Of a DNA stretch of 64,000 nucleotides, positions 1 through 11,851 are shown piece by piece. Under the pieces are notes generated by a model. That model ran no database searches, had not been told where the DNA came from, and saw nothing but the letters and a program-made list of their open reading frames with translations. Location: positions 124,001-188,000 of the forward strand of contig NZ_JAQVBV010000005.1 in assembly GCF_028690125.1 (NCBI RefSeq). Direction: 5' to 3'. Source of the DNA: Bacteroides sp. (GTDB lineage: Bacteria > Bacteroidota > Bacteroidia > Bacteroidales > Bacteroidaceae). Numbering within the stretch: position 1 is the stretch's first letter; the number at the start of each line of letters is the position of its first letter. The translations under genes were made by a program, and so were the position numbers.

Positions 1-1
1 A

Positions 2-1516
<1,515 letters not shown>

Positions 1517-1576
1517 AATGTGATGAATACACACAAATCTCATAATTCTAAATTTATAATTCAAAAATAACAAAGA

Positions 1577-3427
1577 ATGGATAAAAACACCATCACTGGT
1601 TTCGTTTTAATAGGTTTATTATTGGTAGGGTTCAGTATCTTCAGCCGTCCGAGTAAGGAGGAGGTTGCTGCACAACAGAAGTACTACGATTCTATAACCT
1701 TGGTCCAACAGCAAGCAGAAGCACTGAAAGCAAAAACGGAGGCTGCCTTGTCTAATGAAAAGACAACTACACAAGCTGATTCTTCTTCTATGTTTTTCAA
1801 TACAATGCATGGAACTGACTCTAAAATCAGCATCGAGAACAATGTAGCACAAATAACGTTCTCAACAAAAGGCGGACGAGTTTACTCTGCAATGCTGAAA
1901 GACTATATGTCTCAAGACAAAAAGACCCCGGTTGTATTGTTCAATGGCGATGATGCTTCAATGAATTTCAATTTCTACAACAAGCAGGGAGCCATTCAGA
2001 CAAAGGATTGCTATTTCGAAGCAGTGAATAAGACTGATAGCAGCATTACAATGCGTTTGGCAGCAGATAGTGCCAGTTATATTGATTTTATCTATACGTT
2101 GAAACCGGACAGCTACCTGATGAACTTTGAAATCAAAGCAACGGGTATGGCGGATAAATTGGCTAACACTGATTATGTGGATATCGACTGGTCACAACGT
2201 GCCCGCCAATTGGAAAAGGGATTCACTTATGAAAACCGTCTTGCCGAGCTGACTTATAAGGTGAAGGGTGATAACGTAGATAACTTGTCGGCTGCAAAAG
2301 ATGATGAAAAGAATCTGGAAAATATGCAGATTGATTGGGTTGCTTTCAAAAACCAATTCTTCTCTTCTGTATTCATTGCTGATCAGGATTTCAATAAGGT
2401 TTCCGTTAAATCGAAGATGGAACAACAAGGAAGCGGATATATCAAAGATTATTCTGCCGATATGAGTACTTTCTTTGATCCCACAGGAAAACAACCGACA
2501 GAAATGTTTTTGTATTTCGGTCCGAACCATTTCAAGACACTGCAAGCTCTGGATAAGGGACGTACTGAAAAATGGGAACTTTCAAGACTGGTATATCTGG
2601 GATGGCCTATTGTACGCGAAATCAACAAGTATATCACCATCAACATTTTCGATTGGCTGACCAGTTGGGGATTGAGCATGGGTATCGTATTACTGATTCT
2701 GACAATTATAGTAAAAGTAGTAGTTTATCCGGCTACATGGAAAACGTATATGTCTTCTGCTAAGATGCGTGTACTGAAACCGAAAATCGACGAGATCAAC
2801 AAAAAATATCCGAAGCAGGAAGACGCAATGAAGAAACAGCAGGAAGTGATGGGTCTGTACAGCCAGTATGGAGTAAGCCCGATGGGTGGCTGTCTGCCAA
2901 TGCTATTGCAATTCCCTATCTTGATGGCGTTGTTTATGTTCGTGCCAAGCGCAATCGAACTTCGTCAGCAAAGTTTCTTGTGGGCGGATGACCTTTCAAC
3001 TTATGATGCATTCATTACATTTCCGTTCCATATTCCGTTCTTGGGTAACCACCTCAGTTTATTCTGCTTGTTGATGACGGTAACGAATGTCCTGAATACA
3101 AAATATACAATGTCTATGCAGGATACAGGGGCTCAGCCACAAATGGCAGCTATGAAATGGATGATGTATCTGATGCCTATTATGTTCTTGTTCGTCTTGA
3201 ATGATTATCCTTCCGGATTGAACTATTATTATTTCGTATCAACGTTGATTAGTGTAGGAACAGTAATTTTGTTGCGCAGAACAACGAACGAAACTAAGTT
3301 ATTAGAAATCTTGGAGGCTAAAAAGAAGGACCCGAAACAAATGAAAAAGACCGGATTTGCTGCACGCCTGGAAGCTATGCAAAAGCAACAGGAGCAATTA
3401 CAGCAGCAGAAACAGAATAAACGATAA
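1577..3427 (+). CDS. yidC: Membrane protein insertase YidC
   Basis: Inner-membrane insertase of the YidC/Oxa1/Alb3 family; it inserts and folds membrane proteins with or without SecYEG. At 616 residues it has the long Gram-negative layout: an N-terminal membrane anchor (about residues 6-23), a large periplasmic beta domain (about 60-340), then the conserved five-helix core starting near [16 protein letters not shown]. The segment [19 protein letters not shown] is the characteristic cytoplasmic-loop/TM3 signature. The C-terminus is lysine- and glutamine-rich, as expected for ribosome contact. It follows pyrG by 60 bases and ends before a strong terminator. Confidence 0.98.
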   Translation: MDKNTITGFVLIGLLLVGFSIFSRPSKEEVAAQQKYYDSITLVQQQAEALKAKTEAALSNEKTTTQADSSSMFFNTMHGTDSKISIENNVAQITFSTKGGRVYSAMLKDYMSQDKKTPVVLFNGDDASMNFNFYNKQGAIQTKDCYFEAVNKTDSSITMRLAADSASYIDFIYTLKPDSYLMNFEIKATGMADKLANTDYVDIDWSQRARQLEKGFTYENRLAELTYKVKGDNVDNLSAAKDDEKNLENMQIDWVAFKNQFFSSVFIADQDFNKVSVKSKMEQQGSGYIKDYSADMSTFFDPTGKQPTEMFLYFGPNHFKTLQALDKGRTEKWELSRLVYLGWPIVREINKYITINIFDWLTSWGLSMGIVLLILTIIVKVVVYPATWKTYMSSAKMRVLKPKIDEINKKYPKQEDAMKKQQEVMGLYSQYGVSPMGGCLPMLLQFPILMALFMFVPSAIELRQQSFLWADDLSTYDAFITFPFHIPFLGNHLSLFCLLMTVTNVLNTKYTMSMQDTGAQPQMAAMKWMMYLMPIMFLFVLNDYPSGLNYYYFVSTLISVGTVILLRRTTNETKLLEILEAKKKDPKQMKKTGFAARLEAMQKQQEQLQQQKQNKR

Positions 3428-3455
3428 GGAACTTAGTTCCGAAAATATATTCTGA

Positions 3456-3495
3456 GAAAGCCGGACAACCATAAGAGTTTGTCCGGCTTTCTTTC
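3456..3495 (+). terminator. Intrinsic terminator after yidC
   Basis: A 13-bp perfect stem (GAAAGCCGGACAA at 3456-3468 with TTGTCCGGCTTTC at 3479-3491), 10-base loop, followed by a T-rich run. It closes the pyrG-yidC unit. Confidence 0.85.
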
Positions 3496-3522
3496 GCTAA
3501 TGACACAATTAAAAACTTTTTT

Positions 3523-4854
3523 ATGAAGACAAAATACACTTATAAACAAATATGGATTATCACCTACCCTATCCTGATCAGTTTAATAATGGAACAAATG
3601 ATCGGCATGACGGATACTGCTTTTCTGGGGCGTGTAGGAGAAGTAGAATTAGGAGCATCTGCTATTGCAGGTGTTTACTATCTGGCTATTTTCATGTTGG
3701 CATTTGGCTTTAGTATCGGAGCACAAATCTTAATTGCCCGCCGTAACGGAGAAGGAAACTACAAAGAGATCGGACCAATATTCTATCAAGGTATCTATTT
3801 CCTTCTGGTAGTGGCCGCAATTTTATTTACCCTGTCGAGGATATTCTCACCGCATATACTAAAAAGTATTATCTCCTCAGAGCATATTTACGGAGCAGCT
3901 TCCAGCTACATTAACTGGCGTATTTACGGATTCTTTTTCTCTTTTGTCATGGTAATGTTCCGTGCATTTTTTGTAGGAACAACACAAACCAAAACGCTGA
4001 CCTTGAACTCGATAGTTATGGTTTTATCGAATGTAGTGTTCAACTATATCCTGATATTCGGTAAGTTTGGTTTCCCGCAGCTAGGAATTGCGGGTGCTGC
4101 TATTGGTTCTTCATTGTCCGAACTCGTATCAGTCATCTTCTTCATAATCTATACATGGAAGCGGATCGACTGTAAGAAGTATGCATTGAATATCTTGCCT
4201 AAGTTCCATAAAGAAACTTTAAAACGGATACTTAATGTTTCTTTATGGACAATGATTCAAAACTTTGTGTCTTTATCTACTTGGTTTATGTTCTTCCTTT
4301 TCGTGGAACATCTAGGTGAGCGTTCATTAGCTATTGCCAATATCATCCGCAATGTTTCCGGTATTCCATTTATGATTGCAATGGCTTTTGCCTCTACCTG
4401 TGGTTCATTGGTTAGTAACCTGATTGGTGCGGGAGAACAAGATCGTGTCAGGGGAACAATCCTACAACATATCCGTATTGGGTATGTTTTTGTAATACCT
4501 ATACTAATTATTTTCTGTTTATTCCCTGATTTGATTTTGAGTATCTATACGGATATACCTGATTTAAGAGAAGCCTCCATACCCTCCTTATGGGTATTGT
4601 GCAGTGCATATTTGGTTTTAGTGCCAGCCAATGTCTATTTCCAATCGGTATCGGGTACAGGAAACACTCGTACAGCATTGGGTATGGAACTAGTAGTCTT
4701 AGCTATTTATATGATTTATGCTACTTATTTTATACTCTATCTGCGCATGGACATTACTTTCTCTTGGACAACAGAAAGCGTATATGGTATTTTTACACTT
4801 TTGTTCTGTTATATGTATATAAAGAAGGGGAATTGGCAGAAAAAAAAGATATAA
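3523..4854 (+). CDS. MATE family efflux transporter
   Basis: A 443-residue polytopic inner-membrane protein of the MATE family, which exports drugs or metabolites by sodium or proton antiport. About 12 hydrophobic segments are visible in two pseudo-symmetric halves. Each half begins with a family-typical pattern: ITYPILISLIMEQMIGMTDTAFLGRVG in outline near residues 12-38, and NVSLWTMIQNFVSLSTWF near 240. The substrate cannot be read from sequence. It lies 27 bases after the yidC terminator and appears to be a separate unit. Bacteroides carry many MATE paralogues, so no symbol is assigned. Confidence 0.92.
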   Translation: MKTKYTYKQIWIITYPILISLIMEQMIGMTDTAFLGRVGEVELGASAIAGVYYLAIFMLAFGFSIGAQILIARRNGEGNYKEIGPIFYQGIYFLLVVAAILFTLSRIFSPHILKSIISSEHIYGAASSYINWRIYGFFFSFVMVMFRAFFVGTTQTKTLTLNSIVMVLSNVVFNYILIFGKFGFPQLGIAGAAIGSSLSELVSVIFFIIYTWKRIDCKKYALNILPKFHKETLKRILNVSLWTMIQNFVSLSTWFMFFLFVEHLGERSLAIANIIRNVSGIPFMIAMAFASTCGSLVSNLIGAGEQDRVRGTILQHIRIGYVFVIPILIIFCLFPDLILSIYTDIPDLREASIPSLWVLCSAYLVLVPANVYFQSVSGTGNTRTALGMELVVLAIYMIYATYFILYLRMDITFSWTTESVYGIFTLLFCYMYIKKGNWQKKKI

Positions 4855-4949
4855 TAATATATTAAGAAATAAAATAAAATAGCGTTTAGATTAAAGATAG
4901 ATACTAATAATAAACAGTTACGAGTAACAGTTTAGTCAAAGCTATTTAT

Positions 4950-4957
4950 TACTTTTG
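4950..4957 (+). promoter_or_regulatory. Candidate -7 element for the S9 peptidase gene
   Basis: TACTTTTG matches the Bacteroides -7 consensus TAnnTTTG and is followed by CA. No good TTTG -33 box lies 18-21 bases upstream. The leader to the start codon at 5118 would be about 150 bases. Confidence 0.4.
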
Positions 4958-5117
4958 CAAGTTATTTAAATCTAAATATAGTAATTTCATAATTATTGCC
5001 AGGTGAAAGAAAACCGTATAAAGATTCGAATAAAATCAAAACAAAAATTCAGTTATCGGGAAATTCTCGATAACTGTTACAATGAAAAAAGGAATATATT
5101 AATAATTATCTTAAAAT

Positions 5118-7220
5118 ATGAGGCAAGGAAATCTAATTATGATGTCGGCAGCAATGTTGTTAACAGCCTGTGGAGAAACCAAAGAGGCAGGCAAGACGGA
5201 TCAGATGCTTATCGAAAAATCGAATATCAAGATTGAAGGCAAGCGTATGACTCCTGAAGCACTTTGGGCAATGGGACGTATTGGCGGACTCTCCGTATCA
5301 CCCGACGGTAAAAAAATTGCGTATACAGTAGCTTACTACAGTGTGCCGGAAAACAAAAGTAATCGCGAAGTTTTTGTAATGAATGCAGATGGAAGCGATA
5401 ACCAACAAATCACGCACACTCCTTATCAGGAGAACGAAGTTACCTGGATCAAAGGTGGAAGCAAACTTGCATTTCTGAGTAACGACCATGGAAGCAGCCA
5501 ACTTTATGAAATGAATCCGGATGGCAGCGAACGTAAACAACTGACCAACTATGATGGAGACATCGAAGGATACTCCATTTCTCCAGATGGTAAGAAGATT
5601 CTTTTCATCTCTCAAGTAAAGACTAAGGAAAGTACAGCTGAAAAATATCCGGATCTTCCTAAAGCTACGGGTATCATCATCACCGATTTGATGTACAAAC
5701 ATTGGGATGAATGGGTGACAATGGCACCACATCCTTTTATTGCTGACCTTGACGACAAAGGGCTCTCTAATATCGTAGACATTCTGGAAGGCGAACCATA
5801 CGAAAGTCCGATGAAACCATGGGGTGGCATGGAACAATTGGCATGGAACACAACATCAGAAAAAGTAGCATATACGTGTCGAAAAAAGACAGGTCTGGAA
5901 TATGCGGTCTCCACCAACTCGGACATCTATATCTATGACTTAAAGACAAAGGAAACAAAAAACATCACTGAAGAAAATAAAGGATACGACACGAATCCAC
6001 AATATTCTCCGGACGGCAAATATATCGCATGGCAAAGCATGGAACGTGACGGTTATGAAGCAGACCTGAACCGTTTGTTCGTCATGGACCTGGAAACGGG
6101 TGAAAAACGTTTTGTCAGCAAAGCTTTTGAATCGAATGTGGATGCTTTTGTATGGAATGCAGACACTGAGAGCATTTATTTTACGGGAGTATGGCATGGA
6201 GAAACTCAAATCTATGCGCTCAACCTGACAAACGACTCTGTAAAAGCTATTACTTCGGGAATGTATGACTATGAAGGAGTTGCGCTTTTCGGTGACAAAC
6301 TAATAGCCAAACGTCATTCTATCAGCATGGGTGACGAAATTTATGCAGTCGCATTAGACGGTACCACTACCCAACTGACACAAGAAAATAAACTAATTTA
6401 CGACCAGTTGGAAATGGGTAAAGTGGAAGGGCGATGGATGAAAACAACCGACGGTAAAGATATGCTGACATGGGTAATTTATCCTCCTCAGTTCGATCCT
6501 AATAAGAAATATCCTACCTTATTATTCTGTGAAGGTGGTCCTCAAAGTCCTGTCAGCCAGTTCTGGTCTTATCGCTGGAATTTCCAGATTATGGCTGCTA
6601 ATGACTATATTATTGTTGCTCCGAACCGTCGCGGATTACCGGGATTTGGTGTTGAATGGAACGAACAGATCAGTGGTGACTATGGTGGTCAGTGCATGAA
6701 AGATTACTTCACTGCTATTGATGAAATAGCCAAGGAATCGTATGTAGACAAAGATCGTTTGGGATGTGTGGGAGCTAGCTTCGGTGGTTTCTCCGTATAT
6801 TGGTTAGCCGGACATCATAACAAACGTTTCAAAGCATTTATTGCTCACGACGGAATCTTCAATATGGAAATGCAATATCTTGAAACCGAAGAGAAATGGT
6901 TTGCAAACTGGGATATGGGAGGCGCTTACTGGGAAAAACAAAACCCAATAGCACAACGTACTTTTGCTAATTCTCCGCACCAGTTTGTAGACAAATGGGA
7001 CACTCCTATCCTTTGCATCCATGGTGAGAAAGATTTCCGTATTTTAGCTAATCAGGCAATGGCTGCTTTTGATGCTGCAGTAATGCGTGGCGTACCAGCT
7101 GAGTTGTTGATTTATCCTGATGAAAACCACTGGGTACTGAAACCGCAGAATGGAATTTTATGGCAACGTACTTTCTTTGAATGGTTGGACAAATGGCTGA
7201 AGTTCGAAGCTAACCAATAG
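5118..7220 (+). CDS. S9 family prolyl oligopeptidase-type peptidase, lipoprotein
   Basis: A 700-residue serine peptidase of family S9 (DPP/acylaminoacyl-peptidase-like) that would trim oligopeptides outside the inner membrane. The N-terminus MRQGNLIMMSAAMLLTACGE ends in a lipobox (LTAC, Cys about residue 18), indicating a lipid-anchored periplasmic or surface protein. Residues about 40-420 contain repeated SPDGKKI-type strands of a beta-propeller. The C-terminal alpha/beta hydrolase domain shows the nucleophile motif GASFGGF, the Asp loop GEKDFRI and the catalytic His in DENHWV. It stands alone between a candidate promoter and a bidirectional terminator. S9 subfamily and exact peptide specificity are uncertain. 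Confidence 0.93.
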   Translation: MRQGNLIMMSAAMLLTACGETKEAGKTDQMLIEKSNIKIEGKRMTPEALWAMGRIGGLSVSPDGKKIAYTVAYYSVPENKSNREVFVMNADGSDNQQITHTPYQENEVTWIKGGSKLAFLSNDHGSSQLYEMNPDGSERKQLTNYDGDIEGYSISPDGKKILFISQVKTKESTAEKYPDLPKATGIIITDLMYKHWDEWVTMAPHPFIADLDDKGLSNIVDILEGEPYESPMKPWGGMEQLAWNTTSEKVAYTCRKKTGLEYAVSTNSDIYIYDLKTKETKNITEENKGYDTNPQYSPDGKYIAWQSMERDGYEADLNRLFVMDLETGEKRFVSKAFESNVDAFVWNADTESIYFTGVWHGETQIYALNLTNDSVKAITSGMYDYEGVALFGDKLIAKRHSISMGDEIYAVALDGTTTQLTQENKLIYDQLEMGKVEGRWMKTTDGKDMLTWVIYPPQFDPNKKYPTLLFCEGGPQSPVSQFWSYRWNFQIMAANDYIIVAPNRRGLPGFGVEWNEQISGDYGGQCMKDYFTAIDEIAKESYVDKDRLGCVGASFGGFSVYWLAGHHNKRFKAFIAHDGIFNMEMQYLETEEKWFANWDMGGAYWEKQNPIAQRTFANSPHQFVDKWDTPILCIHGEKDFRILANQAMAAFDAAVMRGVPAELLIYPDENHWVLKPQNGILWQRTFFEWLDKWLKFEANQ

Positions 7221-7243
7221 AAATAATAATTCTATTGAGAAAT

Positions 7244-7291
7244 AAAATGTCCTATACATCGCTTCCAAAAAGCAAATGTATAGGACATTTT
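7244..7291. terminator. Bidirectional terminator between convergent genes
   Basis: A 16-bp perfect inverted repeat (7244-7259 and 7276-7291, core TGTCCTATACA) with A-rich and T-rich flanks. It lies between the S9 peptidase gene and the convergent lipoprotein gene. Confidence 0.85.
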
Positions 7292-7316
7292 AATTTGTTA
7301 ATTCTAAATTATAATA

Positions 7317-7974
7317 TTACTCAGAAATCGGATAATTATACTTTCTAAGTACTTCACTCCCATCAATCTTATAATCCGCAACAGTTCCGATGGAATTCCC
7401 TAACCTTTCTCCTGTACATATACCTTTCAGATGATACCGCTCAAATGTATTAACATTCTCTAAAACAATATTAAAAGACATTGAAGACTTATACCCAGTT
7501 TTTTGTACAAACAGTTTCACAACTGTATTAGCTGATACAGTAACTTTGATAGTAGTTTTGGTAGACCAACTATAGATTGACTTAATTTCCTGTATTTTTT
7601 CAAAAACTAAAGATGTACTTGGTCCATATTTAAAATCAGTAATGGTACCCGAATGATTAATCAAAGGAAGTTTAATTCTAAACTCTTCCAGATTCTCCAC
7701 TTCCGTAGGCAAATATCCTTCAGTCAATGTGAGCAAAGAAGTCTCTTCAGGTTTATCTTCTACATAAAAGGTGTGTGGAAAAGGAGTATCAGTATTGTTC
7801 ACAGGAGAAGACAATACTTTCAAAGGTGATTCTATTTTTTCCAATACATCACTCTCTTTTGGCACAAAATCACAACTGACAAGTCTCAACTTAACAGGTA
7901 AAGAAGGAAGAGATTCATCAGACTCTTCACCACACTGCTAAAAAGCTTAAGAGAAAAAATAATTTAGTTTTCAT
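7317..7974 (-). pseudogene. Hypothetical lipoprotein gene, frameshifted in the signal peptide
   Basis: The main open frame (7317-7889, 190 residues read from an internal ATG) has no recognisable domain; it is rich in beta-type sequence. Upstream, an ATG at 7974 starts a typical signal peptide, MKTKLFFLLSFLAV, which runs into a stop. The body frame enters at CGEESDESLPSLP. Putting back two bases in the GTGTGG tract near 7930-7937 joins them as FLAV-C-GEES, a good lipobox. So the gene appears to be a lipoprotein inactivated, or switched off, by loss of one TG repeat. A sequencing error cannot be excluded. A promoter lies at 8009-8038. Confidence 0.7.
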
Positions 7975-8008
7975 AATGTAATAGTTTTAGTTTAGTTGTC
8001 TATATTGC

Positions 8009-8038
8009 CAAAATTAGCAAAAAAATCTCATTTTCAAA
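8009..8038 (-). promoter_or_regulatory. Bacteroides-type promoter of the lipoprotein gene
   Basis: On the minus strand a TTTG -33 box (8038-8035) is separated by 18 bases from TAATTTTG (8016-8009), a match to TAnnTTTG. The ATG at 7974 lies about 30 bases downstream of the predicted start. Confidence 0.6.
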
Positions 8039-8116
8039 ATTTTGCTATGCTATTTTTTCTCTCTACATCAAATATCTAGTTATTCTACAGCATTCGCATT
8101 CGTGTAGCTTCAATAC

Positions 8117-8151
8117 AAAAAAGACGGAATTTAAGTGAAATTCCGTCTTTT
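8117..8151. terminator. Terminator after the GH2 gene
   Basis: Inverted repeat AAAAGACGGAATTT / AAATTCCGTCTTTT with a five-base loop and flanking A and T runs. It lies just beyond the stop of the minus-strand GH2 gene and could work on both strands. Confidence 0.8.
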
Positions 8152-8172
8152 ATCATACAATAAAAATCCTTT

Positions 8173-9975
8173 TTATTTTCCAGGTCTGCTTGGGATTTTC
8201 TCAAAAATAGCTTTTATACGTTTCATATCCAATTTAGGAGTACGATTATAATAATAAACCCCATTCTTTTCTTGTTCTACGTCTGTTAATTGTGTATAAC
8301 AGAATCCCCAAACATGTTTTGAATCTATCAATGCATCAATCTGTCCCTCAAGACGTTTATAGAATTCTTCTTCATTAGCAGGCATTCCACCATATCCCCA
8401 TGAATTCTTACGGTCTTTTTCTGCCATCCAAGGAATACCACCAAATTCATCTAACATATAAGGCTGACCTTCATACACCGCCAGAAAATCTTTATCTCTA
8501 GTATTACGATACGGTTCTTTACCTTCTTCAAACTTCAATTGCTCAGTTAGTTTTGCACGATCTTGCTCGTAATTATGAACGCTCCAAATATCTGTCAAAA
8601 CGTGATTATCTCCACTAGCATCATTTATAGGACGAGTTGGATCAATCCCTTTAGTAATATGATATACATCTTTTACCAAACGTACATAAGCATCTTGTCC
8701 ACCTCCCCATGTTTCGTTAAACGGAGTCCAAGTCACCAATGAAGGATGGTTACGATCGCGCAGTACAACCTCAGACCATTCTCCGATAAAGTTACGAGCA
8801 GCAAGTTCTTTATTTACATCTAATACCCAACTGGCAGATTCTCCCCAAGTGATATATCCTAGCTTATCTGCCCAATAATAATATCTCTCTTCAAATACTT
8901 TCTGATGTAAGCGAGCACCGTTGAAACCAGCCTCTTTGCCTAATACTATATCATTTTTCAAAGCTTCATCACTTGGAGCAGTCCAGATTCCATCAGGATA
9001 ATAACCTTGGTCTAGTACAAGACGTTGATAATATGGTTCGTTATTCAAATAGAATATGCCATTTGCTGTATGCACTTTACGCATGCCAACATATGATTTT
9101 ACTTCATCAATAACATTTCCTTTAGCATCTTTTACACGATAAACTACATCATAAAGGAAAGGAGTTTCCGGTGTCCAAAGATTCATATTCTTCATCGGAA
9201 CAACAACTACTGAACCATTACAGCTGCTAACTTCTTTCTTTGCAACTGTTTTATTACCATCCAATACCGTCACTTCTAATGTTCCATCACTTGATTCCTG
9301 ATAAAACTCCGGCAAAATAACAAGTTGTTTCTGGTCGATATCAGGACGTGCAAAAACTGTCTTCAGTCCGTTAGGAGCTACAGCTTCCATCCATACAGTC
9401 TGCCAGATACCTGTCACACGTGTATAAGAACACCCCCCTGAGAAGTAATTTGTGCATTGCTTACCACCAGTTTGTTCACCTGAACGCAAATCATCTTTCA
9501 CAAATACTACTAAATTATGAGTCTGACCAGGTTTTACATAACGAGTAAGATCTACAGCAAATGAAGAGCTGCCACCAAAATGGCGTGCTACAAATTTCTT
9601 ATCAATAAAAATTTCAGCACAGTAATCTACAGCACCAAAATTCAGGAAAATCTTCTTTCCATTCCAATTTGCCGGTATCGTCAAGGGACGCTGATACCAC
9701 ATCTGATTAATAAAATCAGTATGTCCTAAACCAGAAAGCTGACTTTCCGGGCAAAAAGGTACAATAATGTCATTTTTGAATTTGTCGATTTCCTGTAGTT
9801 TGCGATCTTTCCCCGAATTTCCAAAATCAAATTCATAGGTCCATGTTCCATTTAAATTTACCCAATCTGTACGTTCAAATTGTGGACGAGGGTATTCCGA
9901 ACGAGGAATGTCTGCTGAAAATACATTCCATACATTCATTAGAGCAAATAATGCTACTGCAAAAAGTTTTTTCAT
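8173..9975 (-). CDS. Secreted glycoside hydrolase family 2 enzyme
   Basis: A 600-residue GH2-fold retaining glycosidase. The N-terminus has a signal peptide (about residues 1-20, ending VFSA). The jelly-roll sugar-binding domain (about 25-200) contains NLNGTWTYEFDFG, followed by an immunoglobulin-like domain (about 210-300) and a TIM barrel. The acid/base is the Glu of PFNETWGG, and the likely nucleophile is the Glu of LDEFGG. GH2 includes beta-galactosidases, glucuronidases and mannosidases, and the substrate cannot be fixed here. No SusC/SusD pair is adjacent, so it is not part of an obvious polysaccharide utilisation locus. A terminator follows. Confidence 0.9.
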   Translation of the reverse strand: MKKLFAVALFALMNVWNVFSADIPRSEYPRPQFERTDWVNLNGTWTYEFDFGNSGKDRKLQEIDKFKNDIIVPFCPESQLSGLGHTDFINQMWYQRPLTIPANWNGKKIFLNFGAVDYCAEIFIDKKFVARHFGGSSSFAVDLTRYVKPGQTHNLVVFVKDDLRSGEQTGGKQCTNYFSGGCSYTRVTGIWQTVWMEAVAPNGLKTVFARPDIDQKQLVILPEFYQESSDGTLEVTVLDGNKTVAKKEVSSCNGSVVVVPMKNMNLWTPETPFLYDVVYRVKDAKGNVIDEVKSYVGMRKVHTANGIFYLNNEPYYQRLVLDQGYYPDGIWTAPSDEALKNDIVLGKEAGFNGARLHQKVFEERYYYWADKLGYITWGESASWVLDVNKELAARNFIGEWSEVVLRDRNHPSLVTWTPFNETWGGGQDAYVRLVKDVYHITKGIDPTRPINDASGDNHVLTDIWSVHNYEQDRAKLTEQLKFEEGKEPYRNTRDKDFLAVYEGQPYMLDEFGGIPWMAEKDRKNSWGYGGMPANEEEFYKRLEGQIDALIDSKHVWGFCYTQLTDVEQEKNGVYYYNRTPKLDMKRIKAIFEKIPSRPGK

Positions 9976-10218
9976 GTTTTCTTTATTATATGGTTTACAA
10001 AAAAATCTTTATCTAATATAATCTTTATAAGATTTCATTGATAAATCTCAATGTTGCAAAGATGGGAATAATAAAGAAAAATGAAGAGAAATATTTATTC
10101 AATTTATGCCAAAAATCAACCAAACTGGCTACATAATGTTATTTTGCAAGCAGTCTGGAAGTATATTTGTGATACTATATCACTTTCAGATTATAATGAT
10201 TGACTTATCCCTTCAAAT

Positions 10219-10725
10219 TTAGCAAGAATATATATTTTCAATTTCTACTATATACATTTTATGTAAACCACCATGTGTACCTCCATACCACTTTTCTAAA
10301 GATTCTTTATCCAGAAAACATTCCGGTTTAATGCCGTCAGCATATAGTTTTTTACATTCTAAGATCAAACGGGCTTGCTCAAAAAGTATATTTCCTTGTT
10401 CAGTAAAGATTGGTTTTAGACCGGTTTCCTTCACTTTATCTATATCACGTCCTGATTTAGAACCGCAAACAGCATGAATTTTCTTATTTTCTTTACCTAA
10501 AAAGGATAGTGTCAGATACTCATTCTTTTCAATAAACTCATATGTATAACGTTCGGGACGGATAAAAACAAAAGCTACAGGTTTATTCCACAGCCAACCA
10601 ATTCCACCCCAGCTGGCAGTCATTGTATTAAACTTCTCTTCTGTTCCTGCTGTCACCAACATCCACTCTTTTCCAATAGATTCGAAAAAGTTATCCGATA
10701 GTTCTTTTATTTCCAATTTCTTCAT
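10219..10725 (-). CDS. Flavin reductase-like FMN-binding protein
   Basis: A 168-residue protein of the split-barrel flavin reductase-like family. Members bind FMN and often reduce flavin with NAD(P)H. The region MLVTAGTEEKFNTMTASWGG matches the FMN-contacting N-terminal strand pattern, followed by FIRPERYTYEFI and YLTLSF as usual. It is the downstream gene of a pair with the metallo-hydrolase (43 bases between), so the two are probably co-transcribed. The physiological partner is not evident. Confidence 0.85.
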   Translation of the reverse strand: MKKLEIKELSDNFFESIGKEWMLVTAGTEEKFNTMTASWGGIGWLWNKPVAFVFIRPERYTYEFIEKNEYLTLSFLGKENKKIHAVCGSKSGRDIDKVKETGLKPIFTEQGNILFEQARLILECKKLYADGIKPECFLDKESLEKWYGGTHGGLHKMYIVEIENIYSC

Positions 10726-10768
10726 TTCTTTTTTGATTTAAATTCTCTATTCTTTGTATTTCCGGATT

Positions 10769-11767
10769 CTATTTTTGTCTGTTCAATTTCACAATCTGTC
10801 CCAAGTATGGAATCTCTACCGGTATCTTGCGTTTCTTGGCTTCGGCAGCAAAAACTTTTGGCGGATCGTGAAGAGGTTCATCAGATAAATCAAAAGTACC
10901 ATAATGCATCGGTATTGTAAGCCCCGCTTGCATTTCTTCTGCCGCTGTCAATGATTCATAAGGTGATATGTGATTGGGACGCATAAACCAACGGGGCTTA
11001 TAAGCACCAATTCCCAACAGTGCATAATCCGGTGCTCCAAATAACTCTGGGATTTCCTGAAAATGTTTTGAATATCCTGTATCCCCGCTATAATAAAGTG
11101 AAAGACCATCTCCCTGCAACATGAAAGCCCCCCATAAACGCTGTCCACCATCCCGCACAGAACGCTTACTCCAATGTTGGGCAGGTAAGAATGTTATTTT
11201 CAGAGCTTCATCTTCAAGTTGTTGATACCAAGCAGCTTCAATCACCTCCATTTCCGAAAACCAATTCCTCAGCAACTCTCCTGTCCCCAATCCACAAAAT
11301 AATTTCATCTGAGGATTACTCTTCAATAGCCTCATTATGCTCTGCTTATCCAAATGGTCGAAATGATCATGGCTGATCAACAAATAATCGATTCCTGTAA
11401 ATATGTCAGGATTAGCAGGAAATTCACTCTGCCGCTTGACAAAGGGAATACTTCCGAAAACCGGATCAAACATCACTCTCTTTCCCGCTAACTGAAGAAA
11501 AAAAGAATTATGTCCCAACCATATTAACGAATCCCCTACAACAGCATCCAATGAACGAAGATAACATACCTTCGGATCCCATTTCACTGTTTTTTTCTCT
11601 TTCCGCTGAGGATTTGGAGATAAACGCCATTTTAGCACGCTTCCCATACCGGGACGGAAACGGTGTTGCCGATTAAAAAAACGACCGCGTACCATCGGAT
11701 TTCCTCGCCAATATGGATTGACAGTAACCAAACGTTCGTTTCTTCTGAAACATATGTGTTCGCCCAT
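10769..11767 (-). CDS. MBL-fold metal-dependent hydrolase
   Basis: A 332-residue metallo-beta-lactamase-fold hydrolase of the NAPE-PLD/UlaG-like type. The metal-binding signature is SHDHFDHLD (about residue 132), with later ligands in YYSGDTGYS and PMHYGTFDLS. An N-terminal extension of about 80 residues precedes the fold, as in NAPE-PLD-like bacterial proteins. No signal peptide is seen, so it is probably cytosolic. Substrates of this group are mostly unknown in Bacteroides. It pairs with the flavin reductase-like gene downstream. Confidence 0.88.
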   Translation of the reverse strand: MGEHICFRRNERLVTVNPYWRGNPMVRGRFFNRQHRFRPGMGSVLKWRLSPNPQRKEKKTVKWDPKVCYLRSLDAVVGDSLIWLGHNSFFLQLAGKRVMFDPVFGSIPFVKRQSEFPANPDIFTGIDYLLISHDHFDHLDKQSIMRLLKSNPQMKLFCGLGTGELLRNWFSEMEVIEAAWYQQLEDEALKITFLPAQHWSKRSVRDGGQRLWGAFMLQGDGLSLYYSGDTGYSKHFQEIPELFGAPDYALLGIGAYKPRWFMRPNHISPYESLTAAEEMQAGLTIPMHYGTFDLSDEPLHDPPKVFAAEAKKRKIPVEIPYLGQIVKLNRQK

Positions 11768-11804
11768 ATTTTATACTCTTAAAAACATTCGTCACAAACA
11801 TAAC

Positions 11805-11842
11805 AAAAAATGTGCCCTGGACACACAAACGGGACACATTTT
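11805..11842 (-). terminator. Terminator after the padR-pspC pair
   Basis: On the minus strand, AAAATGTGTCCC pairs with GGGCACATTTT (one bulged base) and is followed by a run of T. It sits directly after the pspC stop. Confidence 0.7.
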
Positions 11843-11851
11843 AAGGCATAT

